Assembly: GCA_023213395.1 (NCBI GenBank)
Contig: CM041465.1
Span: forward strand, 82,777,741-82,841,740
DNA from: Cycas panzhihuaensis
Lineage: Eukaryota > Cycadophyta
Direction: 5' to 3'
Length of the DNA: 64,000 bases
The position numbers and the translations under genes are program-made. Shown here in pieces: positions 10,605 through 21,183 of the stretch (position 1 is its first letter; each line of letters starts with the position of its first letter). The notes under the pieces are model-generated. The model saw only the letters and a list, made by a program, of their open reading frames with translations. It searched no databases and was not told the DNA's origin.

Positions 10605-11145
10605 AAATAAGAAAAAAAAAGGGGGGGTAAAATCACTGTCATCAAAAAACAATACGAAGGCGGTACATGGAAGCAGAACACAGACAGCAGATACGACCAG
10701 TAGCAGCAATGTTATTAGCGACGGGACAAAGTGACGGCGGTCTGATCGATAGCATTGATGCCAAGATAGTGACGGACGGAGAATGACTGACGGAGATGGA
10801 TCGACGGCATTGACGCCAAGATAGTGACGGACGAAGAACGACTGACGGAGATGGATTGACGGCGGGAAAGTGACTGACGGAAAAAGTATTAACGGACGGC
10901 GAATTTGAACTGCGGTGGACGGATGACGCGACCGCTCATAACACCATCATCATAAAATGAGCGCGAAGATCGTAATCATGATGATGATACGCTATGTTGT
11001 CAAATCGGAAAGACAAGGCAATAAAGCCTATAATTGACCACGGTGATAATCGACGCCGGTTTTGGTCGCCATGAATTGAAAAGTGGTTTTGCCAAGATAT
11101 CGTAGGTACTACGCATAACAGCGTAGTAGCCAAGAGAGGGGAAAG
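10605..11145 (+). other. RT-B spacer between pol and the extra coding region
   Basis: No coding frame was recognised. A purine run (A9 then G7, about 10612-10627) looks like a polypurine tract but lies 2.3 kb before the LTR, so it may be a former or second one. A GACGG-rich stretch with a 55-bp tandem duplication follows. The segment could hold a promoter for the downstream coding region, but no TATA box is obvious. Confidence 0.5.
10746..10855 (+). repeat. 55-bp tandem duplication, GACGG-rich
   Basis: Units 10746-10800 and 10801-10855 differ at about five positions. Both contain CATTGA.GCCAAGATAGTGACGG and end GACGGAGATGGA. A shortened third unit starts at 10856. Confidence 0.88.
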
Positions 11146-11655
11146 ATGGCAGGTACAGTGGAAAGAATGGCGCTAGCAATTTTAGTCTGGGAGAATGATG
11201 ATAGCCGAATTCCAGAAGAATGGATAGTAATCCTAGAAAACGACAGGAGACGCCAACTACTCCATCAAACAGAATTGCAAAAATTTGTGACGGTAGGAAT
11301 ATTTGGGAATGCGGAGGAGTTTATGCAGAAGATACTTCCTTTGCTGGCAAAGTACCCGCAAATGGTGCAGATTACAGAGGAGGTGTTGATGATAGCCACT
11401 GGCCTGCCAAACAGGGGGTCAGAAATCCGTCGAGATCCCTTATTATCTCGCGAAGAAGCAGCCAGGATGATGGGAGCAACGAGCAGTGACGTGACGTCAG
11501 CAGGAATTCGGATTGCAGGGATAGAAGATTCGAATAAGCACTTCCTTGCCCAGTTGATTTTCTCAAAAATCATACTTACGCAGAAGAATGCGTTTGCCCC
11601 GAGTAATTTGCGAACCATGCTTAATGAGGTAGCCCAGGGAAGAGTGTTCAACTAG
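11146..11655 (+). CDS. RT-B extra coding region, N-terminal part (unknown family)
   Basis: An open 169-codon frame starting MAGTVERMAL, about 540 bp after pol and in the element's sense. It is mainly alpha-helical in composition, with no signal peptide or membrane segment, and no motif I can tie to a known enzyme. A segment running from AGIEDSNKHFLAQL to EVAQGRVFN is loosely reminiscent of helical domains in Athila-type extra ORFs, which I offer only as a hint. The frame continues past TAG at 11653 in good coding style for about 85 codons with two more TAGs, so the original product was longer and probably joined the part at 12204. Confidence 0.65.
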   Translation: MAGTVERMALAILVWENDDSRIPEEWIVILENDRRRQLLHQTELQKFVTVGIFGNAEEFMQKILPLLAKYPQMVQITEEVLMIATGLPNRGSEIRRDPLLSREEAARMMGATSSDVTSAGIRIAGIEDSNKHFLAQLIFSKIILTQKNAFAPSNLRTMLNEVAQGRVFN

Positions 11656-12203
11656 GCAAAGTTTGTAAAGAAAAAGCTCTTGGATGCTTTACAAGCTATT
11701 AGGAGATCCAGTAGACCAGTTCTTTTTTATTATGTTACAATCCTGTAGGGTATTCTTTTATTCTAGTGTCCTGGTATTAGGATGCCCAATGGAATGGAGC
11801 AGCAGTCCCCTTCAGCCATATGGACAAATGAAAAGTTAGGAAGATGGGAAAAAGAACAAATACAAGTACAAGTTTGGATAGAAAAGCTATACCAAGCAAA
11901 TGAAGTAGCGCCAGGAGTTCCACAGCCGGCAATGTAGAAGGGGAAAGGGAAGGTCAACTGGGAACCGGGAGCAAGTTCCAGAATTGAAGACACGCCAGTA
12001 GCAGAGGTAGCAAGCGAGCAGCGTGACGCTGAAGTGGAGGAAGTGAGGAGAAGAAAGCAGGCCTGAAATAGACAGGCAAAAGTGCATGTGTAAGAAGGCC
12101 GAGGCATGAAAGGAGAAGAAAGCAGTCGTAAGAGGAAGTCATAGCAGAAAAGAAACGGAACGCTGCAGCGCAAGAAAAGTGGAAGCGAGAAATATTAGAG
12201 ATT
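11656..12203 (+). pseudogene. RT-B extra coding region, broken middle part
   Basis: The frame of the preceding part can be followed to about 12160 through several stops, nearly all TAG. Readable pieces are a lysine-rich start (AKFVKKKLLDAL), an acidic-basic middle (VAEVASEQRDAEVEEVRRRK) and a basic cluster near 12115-12160. A frame change before 12204 leads into the C-terminal part. The basic cluster could be a nuclear localisation or RNA-binding stretch; that is inference. Confidence 0.5.
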
Positions 12204-12806
12204 TTGGACAATCAGCCACCGGAACTGGAGTTTAACATAAGCAAGGAGGTACTAGAAGAAGGTTTAGATCCAATGGAGTGCGATGCACAAGACGTCGCAA
12301 CCTGGAGAACATCTTTTCTAGCAAAAGTAACTAGGCAATTGGTTACGGAATTGGAAAGTAGGGCCAAACCGCCAGATGAATCTTTGAAAAAGATTCATCA
12401 GATCACGGAAAATAAGTTGGAATTCCTGAAGGCATTCATAATGGACTGGGTGGACGATGTTCACGAAATCGGACCACATGTGGCGGAGTTTCAGAAAATA
12501 TTTGACAAACACATTCCAGGGGACATGCAACCGGTCTACCACTGGCTGGGAGCATGGATCATAAAATCGGATGAAGATTCGGAACGATGTAAGAATCTTT
12601 GGAAAGAACGCAAGGCATACAGGGAGTGCTTAGAGTTAACAGAAAGGGTCAATATGGAACTCAATCAAGAAATTGACCAGTTACAATCAGGAGAACAACC
12701 AACATTGGCCTTGCTAGATACATTGCAGGATGTTGCAATGTTATGTAAATATTTGAAACAGAAAGGACTGAAGGTACCTCCTCACATTGCGGAACCGGAG
12801 ATGTAA
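12204..12806 (+). CDS. RT-B extra coding region, C-terminal part (unknown family)
   Basis: An open 200-codon frame, MDNQPPELEF to the stop at 12804-12806, about 95 bp before the 3' LTR. It is acidic and helical. A core near residues 70-90 reads LEFLKAFIMDWVDDVHEIG, followed by LGAWIIKSDEDSERC and a coiled coil (NMELNQEIDQLQ). The same core with the same order (LDFLCQFILDWVDDVSVIG, LGGWIFKTYEDL, then a coiled coil) is found in RT-G at 31214-31630. Conservation in two well-diverged elements argues for a function under selection. I see no membrane segment, so an envelope-like role is not supported. Confidence 0.75.
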   Translation: MDNQPPELEFNISKEVLEEGLDPMECDAQDVATWRTSFLAKVTRQLVTELESRAKPPDESLKKIHQITENKLEFLKAFIMDWVDDVHEIGPHVAEFQKIFDKHIPGDMQPVYHWLGAWIIKSDEDSERCKNLWKERKAYRECLELTERVNMELNQEIDQLQSGEQPTLALLDTLQDVAMLCKYLKQKGLKVPPHIAEPEM

Positions 12807-12901
12807 TATATACGCCGCGAGAGAATAAAGATAAAGGAAAGAAGGAACTAAATTTTTTGTGAACGAGTATGCTACTCATTCAAAACAGGCGGCCGGGAAG
12901 A

Positions 12902-13565
12902 TGTGTGTAGTTGATTTTGCTGCTACAACTACTACAGGACTGTTATAGGACTGCTATGACTGCTACAAGACTGCTATAGGACTACTATGACTGATACAGG
13001 ACTGCTACAGGACTACTACGGGGCTGCTATAGGACTGCTACGACTACTACAGGCTGCTATGGAACTACTACAGAGCTGCGGCGACTGTTATGCAAGGTGC
13101 AGCAACTGCTATGTAAGGTGCGATAACTGCTACGCGACTGCGATGACTACTATGTGATCAAGGGCGATCGCTACGTGATCGCGGTGATCGCCCTTTCTGC
13201 GGTGGTGGCGCTATGTAACTACTACCCAGTTGTTATTCGGGCAGAGAATGGGTCTGGCGTGCAAGACCATGACGATTAGAAGAAATAACTTATTTTTAGG
13301 AAACAGTTATGTAACGTCCACAATTTGTATATAAAAGTGGGAACCGCAATGTGCGGAACAGAGTTCAGTTTGCATACATGTAATTGTAATAGAGCTGCAC
13401 CACGTGTGAGGGCAGCCATTACATCTTGTTACGGCGATACGGTTGTGAGAGGACCAGACGCAGTGCCATGTTTTTGAATGAAAGTAATTCGGATGATTTT
13501 ACCCCCAACGTGTGTGTCTTTCTCTTTGCATTCTGTATGTTACAAGTATGATTGAGGCACACACA
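12902..13565 (+). repeat. RT-B 3' LTR (664 bp)
   Basis: Preceded by the purine-rich GGCCGGGAAGA, a plausible polypurine tract. It matches the 5' LTR from TGTGTGTAG to CACACA. Its U3 repeat run has GACTGCT where the left copy often has GATCGCT, and it carries a unique GATCGC-rich piece at about 13155-13200. The AGAGG duplication follows. Confidence 0.93.
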
Positions 13566-13570
13566 AGAGG

Positions 13571-14077
13571 ATCATGGTCCATTAGAGGGCGGTCATGCAT
13601 TAGCATCATAATGTATTTGTGAGTGGAAGCCTTGGAAGAGAGCTCACAAAGAGGGAGATTTGTGATGGGGATGTTTGCAATATAACGATAGTCATTTGAT
13701 GACAATGCAGGAGACAAGATTAGAGTTGTTCGATCAGAGAAGAAGAAATGAAGAGAAGGCAAAGGAGTAGCAAAGTAGGTAGCTGCGATGAAACAACTAT
13801 TGTTAGATTGAAGATATGTGCGAGCATTTCGTGGACTCGTGGGTGAAGTAATCATAGGAGATCGTGAGAGGGAAGAAAGTAACAATGTAGTGAGTAGATA
13901 AAGCATGAAGCCTATTAGAGGCTGATGTGTGATAGAGATTTGCAAGACCAGAGACTTGCAAGATGAGATGATGGAGAAGCGTGAGAAAGCGAGAATGCAT
14001 GCAAACAATCAACTATAAAGATGTGGATAATTAATGCAAAAGCAACCATTGGAGTTAATGCATAATCGACCGGTAGA
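13571..14077. other. Flank between RT-B and RT-C, nothing recognised
   Basis: About 500 bp. The minus strand is open from 14008 to 13499, but that frame crosses the RT-B LTR boundary and has no recognisable motif, so I treat it as chance. No repeat partner was seen in this window. Confidence 0.5.
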
Positions 14078-14717
14078 TGAATTCAAACAAAGCCAATTGA
14101 TGAATTGGTGGGATGCCGATTTGCAGAAGACTGAATATATGGAGATGTACTCACCCTAGAAAGGGTTCTATGGGGAAGGACCATAGGAATAGAAGGGAAG
14201 AAGGAAGGAATAGAAAAGCTATGACGTGGAAACTTAAGGAGTTAGAGAAGAAGATGCATAGAACTGTCAATAGAGGCAATGCATAAAGGGGTTGAAGAGA
14301 AGAGAATTTGTTAGAAGTAGAAATGCCAATAGATGCAACATTATTTGATTGTAAAACTCAGTAGAATAACACTGAGTTAATATTATCAAGTAGATGCCCG
14401 AGAGGCATAGTGAGTGAGTGACTATGAGTGGGAAGGCCTATAAGGTGGTTGATAATGTAATACATGAGCTAGAGGGCAAATGTATGAAAGGAATATGTTC
14501 TTCTGTGTACTGTAAAGATCTGTAATCATTTATGTGTTCCTATTGGTTAATGTAAATGGAAATGTATAAATGTATCATTACATGTAAAATCTCTATTATA
14601 TAATAGAAAGGGGTTTTGTCCCCTTATTATTTAAAGATCATAGTTGCAATTTCATTGGGTGTCTATGTTGTGTTGTGTAGTGTGTGTCTAATTGGCATCC
14701 AGCAGGTATTTGCATCA
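14078..14717 (+). repeat. RT-C left LTR
   Basis: It shares ordered blocks with 16777-17411, including TGATGAATTGG, the AGGCATAGTGA run and the AGAAAGGGGTTTTGTC run. The right end (GCATCA) is fixed by the primer site; the left end is approximate. A TATA-like TATATAA lies at about 14596. Confidence 0.8.
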
Positions 14718-14721
14718 GTTT

Positions 14722-14734
14722 TGGTATTAGAGCC
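14722..14734 (+). other. RT-C primer binding site, initiator tRNA-Met type
   Basis: TGGTATTAGAGCC differs by one C-to-T change from TGGTATCAGAGCC and sits four bases inside the LTR. Confidence 0.8.
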
Positions 14735-16776
14735 AAGGAAAAGCAAAGGGAGAAAGAAACAAAGCTTATATGAAGTGAAGTCTTGTGAGGAGGAGGAGTA
14801 AAGGAAGATGATAGGCAAGAATACTAGGAAACAGGAACTAGAGACTAAATTGAAGGAGGTGGAAGCATTGGAAAGAAGAATGGAAGAGTTGGAGAAAGGA
14901 AGGTGCCAGGTGAAGAAGAGCTCTAAGAGCATGGAGCAAAATCTAGTTGATCTACTGAGATTAGCTTTGGGAGAATGGATGAAGAAGAAAGGATTTGAAG
15001 CAGAGGAGGACATTATGGAGTTTGATGGTAGCCCAGAGAGATTAGATAGTTAGGTGAAGCCAATGGAACGCCTATTTCTAAAGAAGAAGTTGAGGGGGCA
15101 AAATAAGTTGAAGTTTGTTGTAGGGAGTTTGAAGAGAGAAGTAGAGCTATGGTGGAGGAGTGTGCAGGAGAAGAGAGTGAAGAAGAGCAAGAAGAAGATT
15201 GAGGAGCGAAGCACGATGAGAGATTGAGTGTTGAACAAATTTACACTTGATGGGGATGAGGATGAGTATCTATATGCAAGAGGAGACACACAGGAGGTGA
15301 CTTTGTATTAAGAACAATTGGAGAACCTTTGGTGTTGTAGACTTCTACTTTGTTAGAGAGAGAAGTAGAGGATGGAGAAGAGACTGAGGTGATTCATTGT
15401 GATCTAGTTTCAGAGGATAGAAGCAAGGGTTTAGTAGATGTGGATGAGTATGTTGGAGACAAAGTAGATCCTCGTGTGGAGGACATACAAAAGCATGTCA
15501 GTCGCATGCTAGAGGAGGTGAAGTTCACCTGTGTTCTTGTAAAGGAAGCACATGTATGTTCATAGGTATTGGAGGAGAAACTTGGTGAGATGATGATTAA
15601 GGAAGAAGTAGAAGAGAGCATGCTAGAATTGTGCCCTGGTGATGAGGAGGATAAAGTGACTAAGAACATTTGTGAGGAGGATGTTGTGGAAGAGGTTGTG
15701 AAGAATGAGGAGGAGAGCTTGCATGTAGAGCCAAGCTAGTTACATGTTGATGCAACAAAGAAATAGATTGGAGGAAAAAAGAGGTAGCGAAGAAGCACAC
15801 ACTAGAGTTATGCCTTAGAGATGCAAAGAGTGACGTTGTGGAGAGTATTGCTATGGTGGATGTCTATGAGTAGAAAGTGCAAATGAAAGTAGACATAGAG
15901 ATATACTATGATAGTGCTCATTTGGTGGATGATGAACATGTGTTTGAGGAGGAGGATAAGCCCTTTATGACCATAGAGGAGAGTGTCTGAGGAGAACAAT
16001 GAGTTATCAATCTGTGAGGTTGTTGAAGAAAAAAGAAAAAGTACATGAAGGAAGAGAAGAAGAAGCTAAATACCTTGAGCGGGTAGAAGGAGGAGAGAAT
16101 GAAAATATGTAGAAAAATGCAATTGTGGATGCTGCATGTAAGTGCCTAGAGGATTGTGATGTGCAAGAGCCTGTAGAAGAGAGAACTATAGAGAAGGAGG
16201 CGAGGATTTGCTTGGTAAAGAAAGCAGATGAGATGACTATTGATGAGAGTAACTAGAATGGGAAGGCAAACATTTTGGATGAAAATATGAGTGAGTTTGT
16301 TGAGGAGGAGACTATAGAAGAGATGAAGGTGCTTGAGAAGGTGAAGAAGATGGAGATGGAGATGGAGATGAAGAATTTAGGTGCTAGACTTAAATCCATA
16401 TTGCCCTGTGTGATAATTAGCACTGGGGGTGTTATGGTGGATTTAGAGAAGAAAGTATATACAAAGGGGAAGTAGGAGCATAATTTAAGTGGGAGGCCTA
16501 AATCATTGAAGCAATGTGAAGAACTCGCCATCTTAGCTTAGCCAGTTATGAATATTTTTTTGAGGGAGGGTAAGTAGAAGGTTTGTGATCAATGTAATTA
16601 TTTGAAGATTATAAGAGAGGAGTTCTAGCATGAAAAGACCAAGAAGGATGTGTAGTTTGTGGAGAGGAGTTCGAGGACAAGAGAAGTGGAGTTGAGAAAA
16701 GAATTGCTGCTAAAGGAAGATCACAAAATTTTATTTAATCCTAAAGGGTCATTTTAATTTTAAAATTAAGAGAGAA
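14735..16776 (+). pseudogene. RT-C interior: degenerate acidic coiled-coil coding region
   Basis: Plus-strand frames are rich in Glu, Lys, Val and Met, with many stops. The clearest piece, 14808-15053, predicts a coiled coil (KQELETKLKEVEALERRMEE). Further acidic pieces occur at 15350-15565 and 16275-16475. Near 16585 a CDQCNYL segment may be a damaged knuckle. None matches a Gag, protease or polymerase family I know. It may be a Gag-like structural protein or simply spacer; both are inference. Confidence 0.5.
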
Positions 16777-17411
16777 TGCAACAACTACAAAGCTAGCTAA
16801 TGAATTGGCAAGAGGTCCATTTGTAGAAGACTATATATATGAAGATGAGCTTGCCCAAGAAAGGGTTTCACAAGGAACGACTAAAGGAGTAGAAGGGGAA
16901 AAGGAAGAGAAAAGTTATGATGTGGTAGATGAAGAAGTTAGAGAAGAAGAAGATGCACAAAAACATTGATAGAGGTAATGCATGAAGGGTTTAAGAGGAG
17001 AATTTGTCAGAAGTGTAAAAACATCAATAGAGGCAACATTGCTTGATTGCAGAACTTAGAGTAATATTGAGTTAATGTTATCCAATAGATGCCTAGGGAG
17101 GCATAGTGAATGAGTGATTTTGAGTGTGAAGGCCTATGAGGTGGTCGATAATGTAATGTGTGAGCTAGAGGGTGAATGTATAAAGGGAATATGTTTTGTG
17201 TATTGTAAAGATCAGTGATCACTTTTATGTTCCTATGGGTTAATGTAAATGGAACTTTATGAATGTATCATTACATGTAAAAGCTTTGTTATATATTAGA
17301 AAGGGGTTTTGTCTTCTCATTGTTTAAAGATCCTAGTCACAAAACCCATTCAGTGCCTATGTGGTGTTGCATATTACAGGTCTATTTGGCATCTAACAGG
17401 TGGCTACATCA
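16777..17411 (+). repeat. RT-C right LTR
   Basis: It starts TGCAACAACTACAAAG after a purine tract and ends GGCTACATCA, aligned with the left LTR end. It is followed at once by AAAATGGCATCA, which resembles a decayed Met primer site, so a second interior may once have followed it. Confidence 0.78.
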
Positions 17412-19397
17412 AAATGGCATCATGATGGAAGTAAAAGAGAACCTAAGATTGGTTAGGAACTAATCCAAGATGAAAATAGGTAGACAAAAAGGATTTGAGG
17501 ATGATGAGAAAACTTGTAGTTGGAAATGGAAATGTTCATCAACTATAGAGCTATGACTAGAACATAGAGCAAGCTTGAGTTTAGTGGCAAAAGGAGGACC
17601 TATGATTGATAGTGGTGACCAACGTATGATAAAGATGATGATTGGTGACCTAGCGACAAATGATTGGTAACAAGGATTAGGCAACTAGTGACTGGGAAGT
17701 TGATGACCAATGAATAGAAACAGTGGAACCCGAATTCTAATGTATGAGACGTAACTACAGAATTACGCCCATAGGTGCTAATGTGGGGAAGATGCTAATT
17801 GTGGCAATTGAGGTGACAAGAATAAGTTGTAAGAACCATTAAGGAAACAAATGCTAGTTGTTAGTGGATGATGCAACAAGAAATAATTACAGCTACCTAG
17901 GTTCTTTAGAAGAAAATGCTTCTCTTGTGAAGGTTATAAAAGTTGAGAGAATACATAGAAAAAGGGGTAGATAGTTTTAATGTAGTAATATATCCAAATA
18001 ACAAGAATCTTGTGCAAGTGATCTATATTCTTTGTAATGAATAACATCTCTCCTTGGACTCCTTTGGGAGTATCCTTGGATGGGATTACCTTTGTATTAA
18101 TAAAAGATACATATTTGATTAAGTTTTTCTCTTTGCTATGATATGTCTTGTACTTGGGAGTTCATCATTTGTGTTATATGTATGTCACTTCCCTTACATT
18201 CTTCTTTGAAAGGGGGTGAGTTATACTAAGCTATTATATACTTCTCATACATGGGTTGAGCATTCAAACTCTACTTATTAAATAAACTACTCCTACTAAT
18301 CTACCTTTTGAGATCTAATGGTTCACTAAAGGATATCAAAAATCCCAAGTATCGTTTAGGTGACAAGGCATATACCATCACCTGTAGAGAGTTTAAATTT
18401 TGGTATTAGAGTTGACTTTATGCCCTAGACAACAATAAGTGCACACCATTTCAGATCATAAATTTTGGTATCACTTTGAACCTCAGAAAGGAAGGCTTCT
18501 ACACACCATGCTAGTTCCATTTGGGTCCCTAACAAGGGATGTTGTAGAATGCTCCCATTGATTGGAACTACCTTTGTGGAAGAAGTGACTTTAAAGGACT
18601 ATGAGTTAAGGAGCATAGAGAGTACTAAACATGGATAAAAGAAAACGAAAGTGTGGTGCCAATTGACAAAAAAAATAGTAAATTCAAGTGGAAGCTATTG
18701 AATGGTGCCTTGGTCACGAGAGTGATGCAAGTGAAGGGGAATAGATTGCTGCCACAAAAGCACTAAGTCCCATATAAGCATTGCAAAATGTAAGACACAT
18801 AGTAGCATTATTAAAGGTGGGATTCTTCACATAACCAAAACCCTTTGACATGGAAGACCCCTCAAGGCATTGTCAATGGTGTGAGATAGATCTATGATAG
18901 GTCAATCATGATCTTAGAGGAGAGTATCAAGGGTGTCTAAGATATGTTACCAATTAGGGAGCAATTCCCATAATTGAAGAGTTGCAATATATATATAATT
19001 TCTTAGAGGGAAAGATTTGTTGAATGTAGTGATTGAGAATGTTGTGACAAGCACAACTAACCCTCACTCACATGAATAAGGTAGGCTAGCTAAATTGTCC
19101 ATAGAAGTCACCTTAATGTCACAAAGCACTCTTTAACTACGTTGTTGCCACATATGATGTTGGCTCTAGTTAGCGATTGATTCTATGCATAAGACCCAAT
19201 TAAATTAATTCAATGTATTTTTCATATATACAAGCAATAGTTAGTTGGGAGTGGTTTAATTAATGGGACTTATAGGTAGGGGACTTGCACCTTTTTAGTT
19301 TTATGAACCTATTGCAAGGTTTCTTCATGCACATTGCCTCTACCTCCTAGCTGGAATCTCGTGGCTACCATCTATAGCAGGCTCCACCATATGACCC
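17412..19397. other. Unassigned repeat-like DNA
   Basis: No coding remnant could be identified over about 2 kb. Around 18402-18416 TTTTGGTATTAGAGTT resembles a Met primer site, and 17930-17940 has a TATA-like TTATAAAAG, so parts may be LTR remains too decayed to delimit. Confidence 0.4.
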
Positions 19398-19481
19398 TCT
19401 ATAATGCCCCAACTCATCAACTGGTATGGCTTGTTGTGCCAACATGATAATTATGTCTAGGCTGCATTTTCGGACACTACG
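19398..19481 (+). repeat. Repeat of unknown type, copy 1
   Basis: The segment starting ATAATGCCCCAACTCATC matches 32386-32470 block by block (CCAACTCAT, TGCCAACATGA, TTGTGTC or TATGTCTAG). At 32389 it lies directly after the RT-G LTR. It may be part of an LTR or another dispersed repeat. Confidence 0.6.
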
Positions 19482-20000
19482 TGTTGGGTTCAAATTGTGA
19501 CTATACATGCTTGGGACAGTGGAAAACATGCTAATTTATGTCTAGTGGGTTGAGATATATGTAGGAGAAGACCCAACACATGGCAAGTACGAATGGGAGT
19601 ACAATAGAACCAAGGAAAATGCTAAAATATGCTCTCAGAGAATACATTATAGGATGTGTTTTGAATAGGAACACATATGAAAATGCATATAGGAATGCAT
19701 GATAGAGAATCTAAAATTGGGTGATACATTCCATGTTTGATGACCTTAGTGCCCCAAGAGCCTTCGTATGGTCGAATGGCCACTGTGTTAAAGAATTGTT
19801 AGTAATTAAGTGTATTAGGATGGAAAGGTGTTGTGTTATGAAAATGAATGGTTGTGACCATAAGTCACAACCATTCCTCTGAAAGGTATATATTGGTCAT
19901 TTCTCCACCTTGTTGATATGAGAGCCAAGTTAGTGAGTTCTATGGCATGTTTTCAAATGTGAGAGCCAAGTTTCTTGATCTAGTGTCATCTTTTCTTGTG
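19482..20000 (+). repeat. RT-H-family LTR, truncated third copy
   Basis: It starts TGTTGGG and shares AGTGGAAAA, the hairpin at 19846-19876 and the GAGAGCCAAG repeats with the LTRs at 35273-36136 and 36150-36915. A TATA-like GTATATATT follows the hairpin at about 19884. The right end is lost; 20000 is approximate. Confidence 0.7.
19846..19876. repeat. Conserved LTR hairpin, 13-bp arms
   Basis: GAATGGTTGTGAC and its exact reverse complement are separated by a 5-base loop. The same hairpin occurs at 35654-35688 (15-bp arms) and 36462-36494 (14-bp arms, one mismatch). Confidence 0.92.
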
Positions 20001-20776
20001 CATCTAAACCAACACAAGATAGACATATTGTTAAGTGTGCAATGGTAGATAAAGATTTGTGAAAGAGATGTGCCATGAGAGAAAAGGCACCAAAGCATTG
20101 CTAAGGAGGCAACAAAGGTTGTAGCTAGGAACTCAAAGGAGCCATTGGAACTCAAACTGAAGAGATTTGAAATCCACTACTCCAAAGGTACACTATTGAA
20201 AGATGATCATGAAGAAGGACCAAGAGAAAAGTCAACCACTCTGAAAAGCCAAACTAGATGTAGAACTAAACCAAATGTGTACTAAAAGAAGGGCACAATC
20301 ACCGAGTCCATTGTTGGAATGAAGTCTACATCTATCATAATGGGTATGAAGAATCATACCAACGCCAAAATTACTCAAAATTGCCCCAAAAAGGTGCTTA
20401 AAGACAAAGGATCCAAGAATGCACTAGAAGGAGGCAACAACCAAGGTTATAATAGCAACAATAGGAAAAAGATCATCTACTATTAAAATGGAAACCGACA
20501 TCGAAAAAAATCCAAAAGGTGAACATCTTTGAAACATAAGCAAAATGAGAGTCTATCACAACTGAAGAACATCATGAACCAAGATGGCATGAAGCATCCA
20601 ACTGAAAAGCTAAACAAAGTTCTTGTTGAAATTGTAGAATGAAAGAAAGGAAGCAAAAAATTTACTTCACAATGCTGCTAATAACTCGAATAGGGCCAAA
20701 AGAAACTGGGACCAAAAGCAGGAGAAAATTTTGCTCAATCATGAACCACTACTACTTAGAGTGTCCAAAAGGTAAA
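20001..20776. other. Flank of RT-E, nothing recognised
   Basis: A-rich plus strand with short lysine- and asparagine-rich frames but no recognisable domain. It ends in GTAAA, the presumed left target duplication of RT-E. Confidence 0.4.
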
Positions 20777-21173
20777 TGTTACATAATTGTTTACTAAATT
20801 GTGTAGCTTGACCACTGGCACATGTGACCAAATAACTAGGTTGTCAGTGTTGGGCATTTACTTTTGTGCGCGGGCCGTTTAGTCCCACCAATAGGATTGT
20901 AAGCCGCTTCTCTCTCCAATAAAATTCTATATAAAGCGACCATCATTGCCTATTTAAGGCCCCAAAAATATATAGGGTTCATTATGTTGAAATAATATCA
21001 AGAGATCATATTGTTGTATGTTTTGGTACCCATTTGGTGTTCAAATTTGTGCTCATTTCTGTATTTGGTTTACTTATTTTGCTAAAGCGAATGATCCCCA
21101 AATCATTATTTTGTGCTCTTTTGATCTTCTAATCTATTGTTGTGTAAAGAATACTTGAGAAAGACATGCTCCA
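20777..21173 (+). repeat. RT-E 5' LTR
   Basis: It starts TGTTACATAATTG and ends ATGCTCCA, matching 27702-28096 throughout. A TATA box, CTATATAAAG, lies at about 20928. Confidence 0.92.
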
Positions 21174-21175
21174 AG

Positions 21176-21183
21176 TGGTATCA
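21176..21183 (+). other. RT-E primer binding site, Met-like
   Basis: TGGTATCA starts two bases after the LTR. It fits the initiator tRNA-Met site for eight bases, after which it diverges (TATC). Confidence 0.65.

Larger units (their letters stand above)
3494..13565 (+). mobile_element. RT-B: complete Ty3/gypsy element with an extra coding region
   Basis: This 10,072-bp element is bounded by LTRs beginning TGTGTG and ending CACACA and by an AGAGG target duplication. Inside are a tRNA-Asp-like primer site, gag with tandem repeats, a frame-shifted protease frame, a pol holding RT, RNase H and integrase, a spacer, a further coding region of about 550 codons, and a purine tract before the 3' LTR. 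Integrase after RT/RNase H defines Ty3/gypsy. The long extra region and Asp-like primer recall the Tat/Athila side of the family, but the clade is my inference. Only a few stops break pol, so it is among the better-preserved elements here. Confidence 0.95.
14078..17411 (+). mobile_element. RT-C: non-autonomous LTR element
   Basis: Two related sequences of about 640 bp, 14078-14717 and 16777-17411, flank 2.06 kb. The left one is followed by a Met-type primer site, and the right is preceded by a purine stretch (AAGAGAGAA), so the element is on the plus strand. The interior has no RT, integrase or protease motif. LTR divergence is high and no target duplication is evident. It fits the large-retrotransposon-derivative type that moves with enzymes of other elements. 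Confidence 0.8.

Noticed and set aside
11763-12211. Minus-strand frames over the extra coding region
   Set aside because: No motif was found, and the plus strand is coding here by homology with RT-G downstream.
12204-12806. Extra coding region as an envelope gene
   Set aside because: No signal peptide, membrane span or cysteine pattern; the content is acidic helices and a coiled coil.
13499-14008. Long open minus-strand frame of 169 codons
   Set aside because: It spans the boundary of the RT-B LTR and unique flank and has no family motif, so it is a chance frame.
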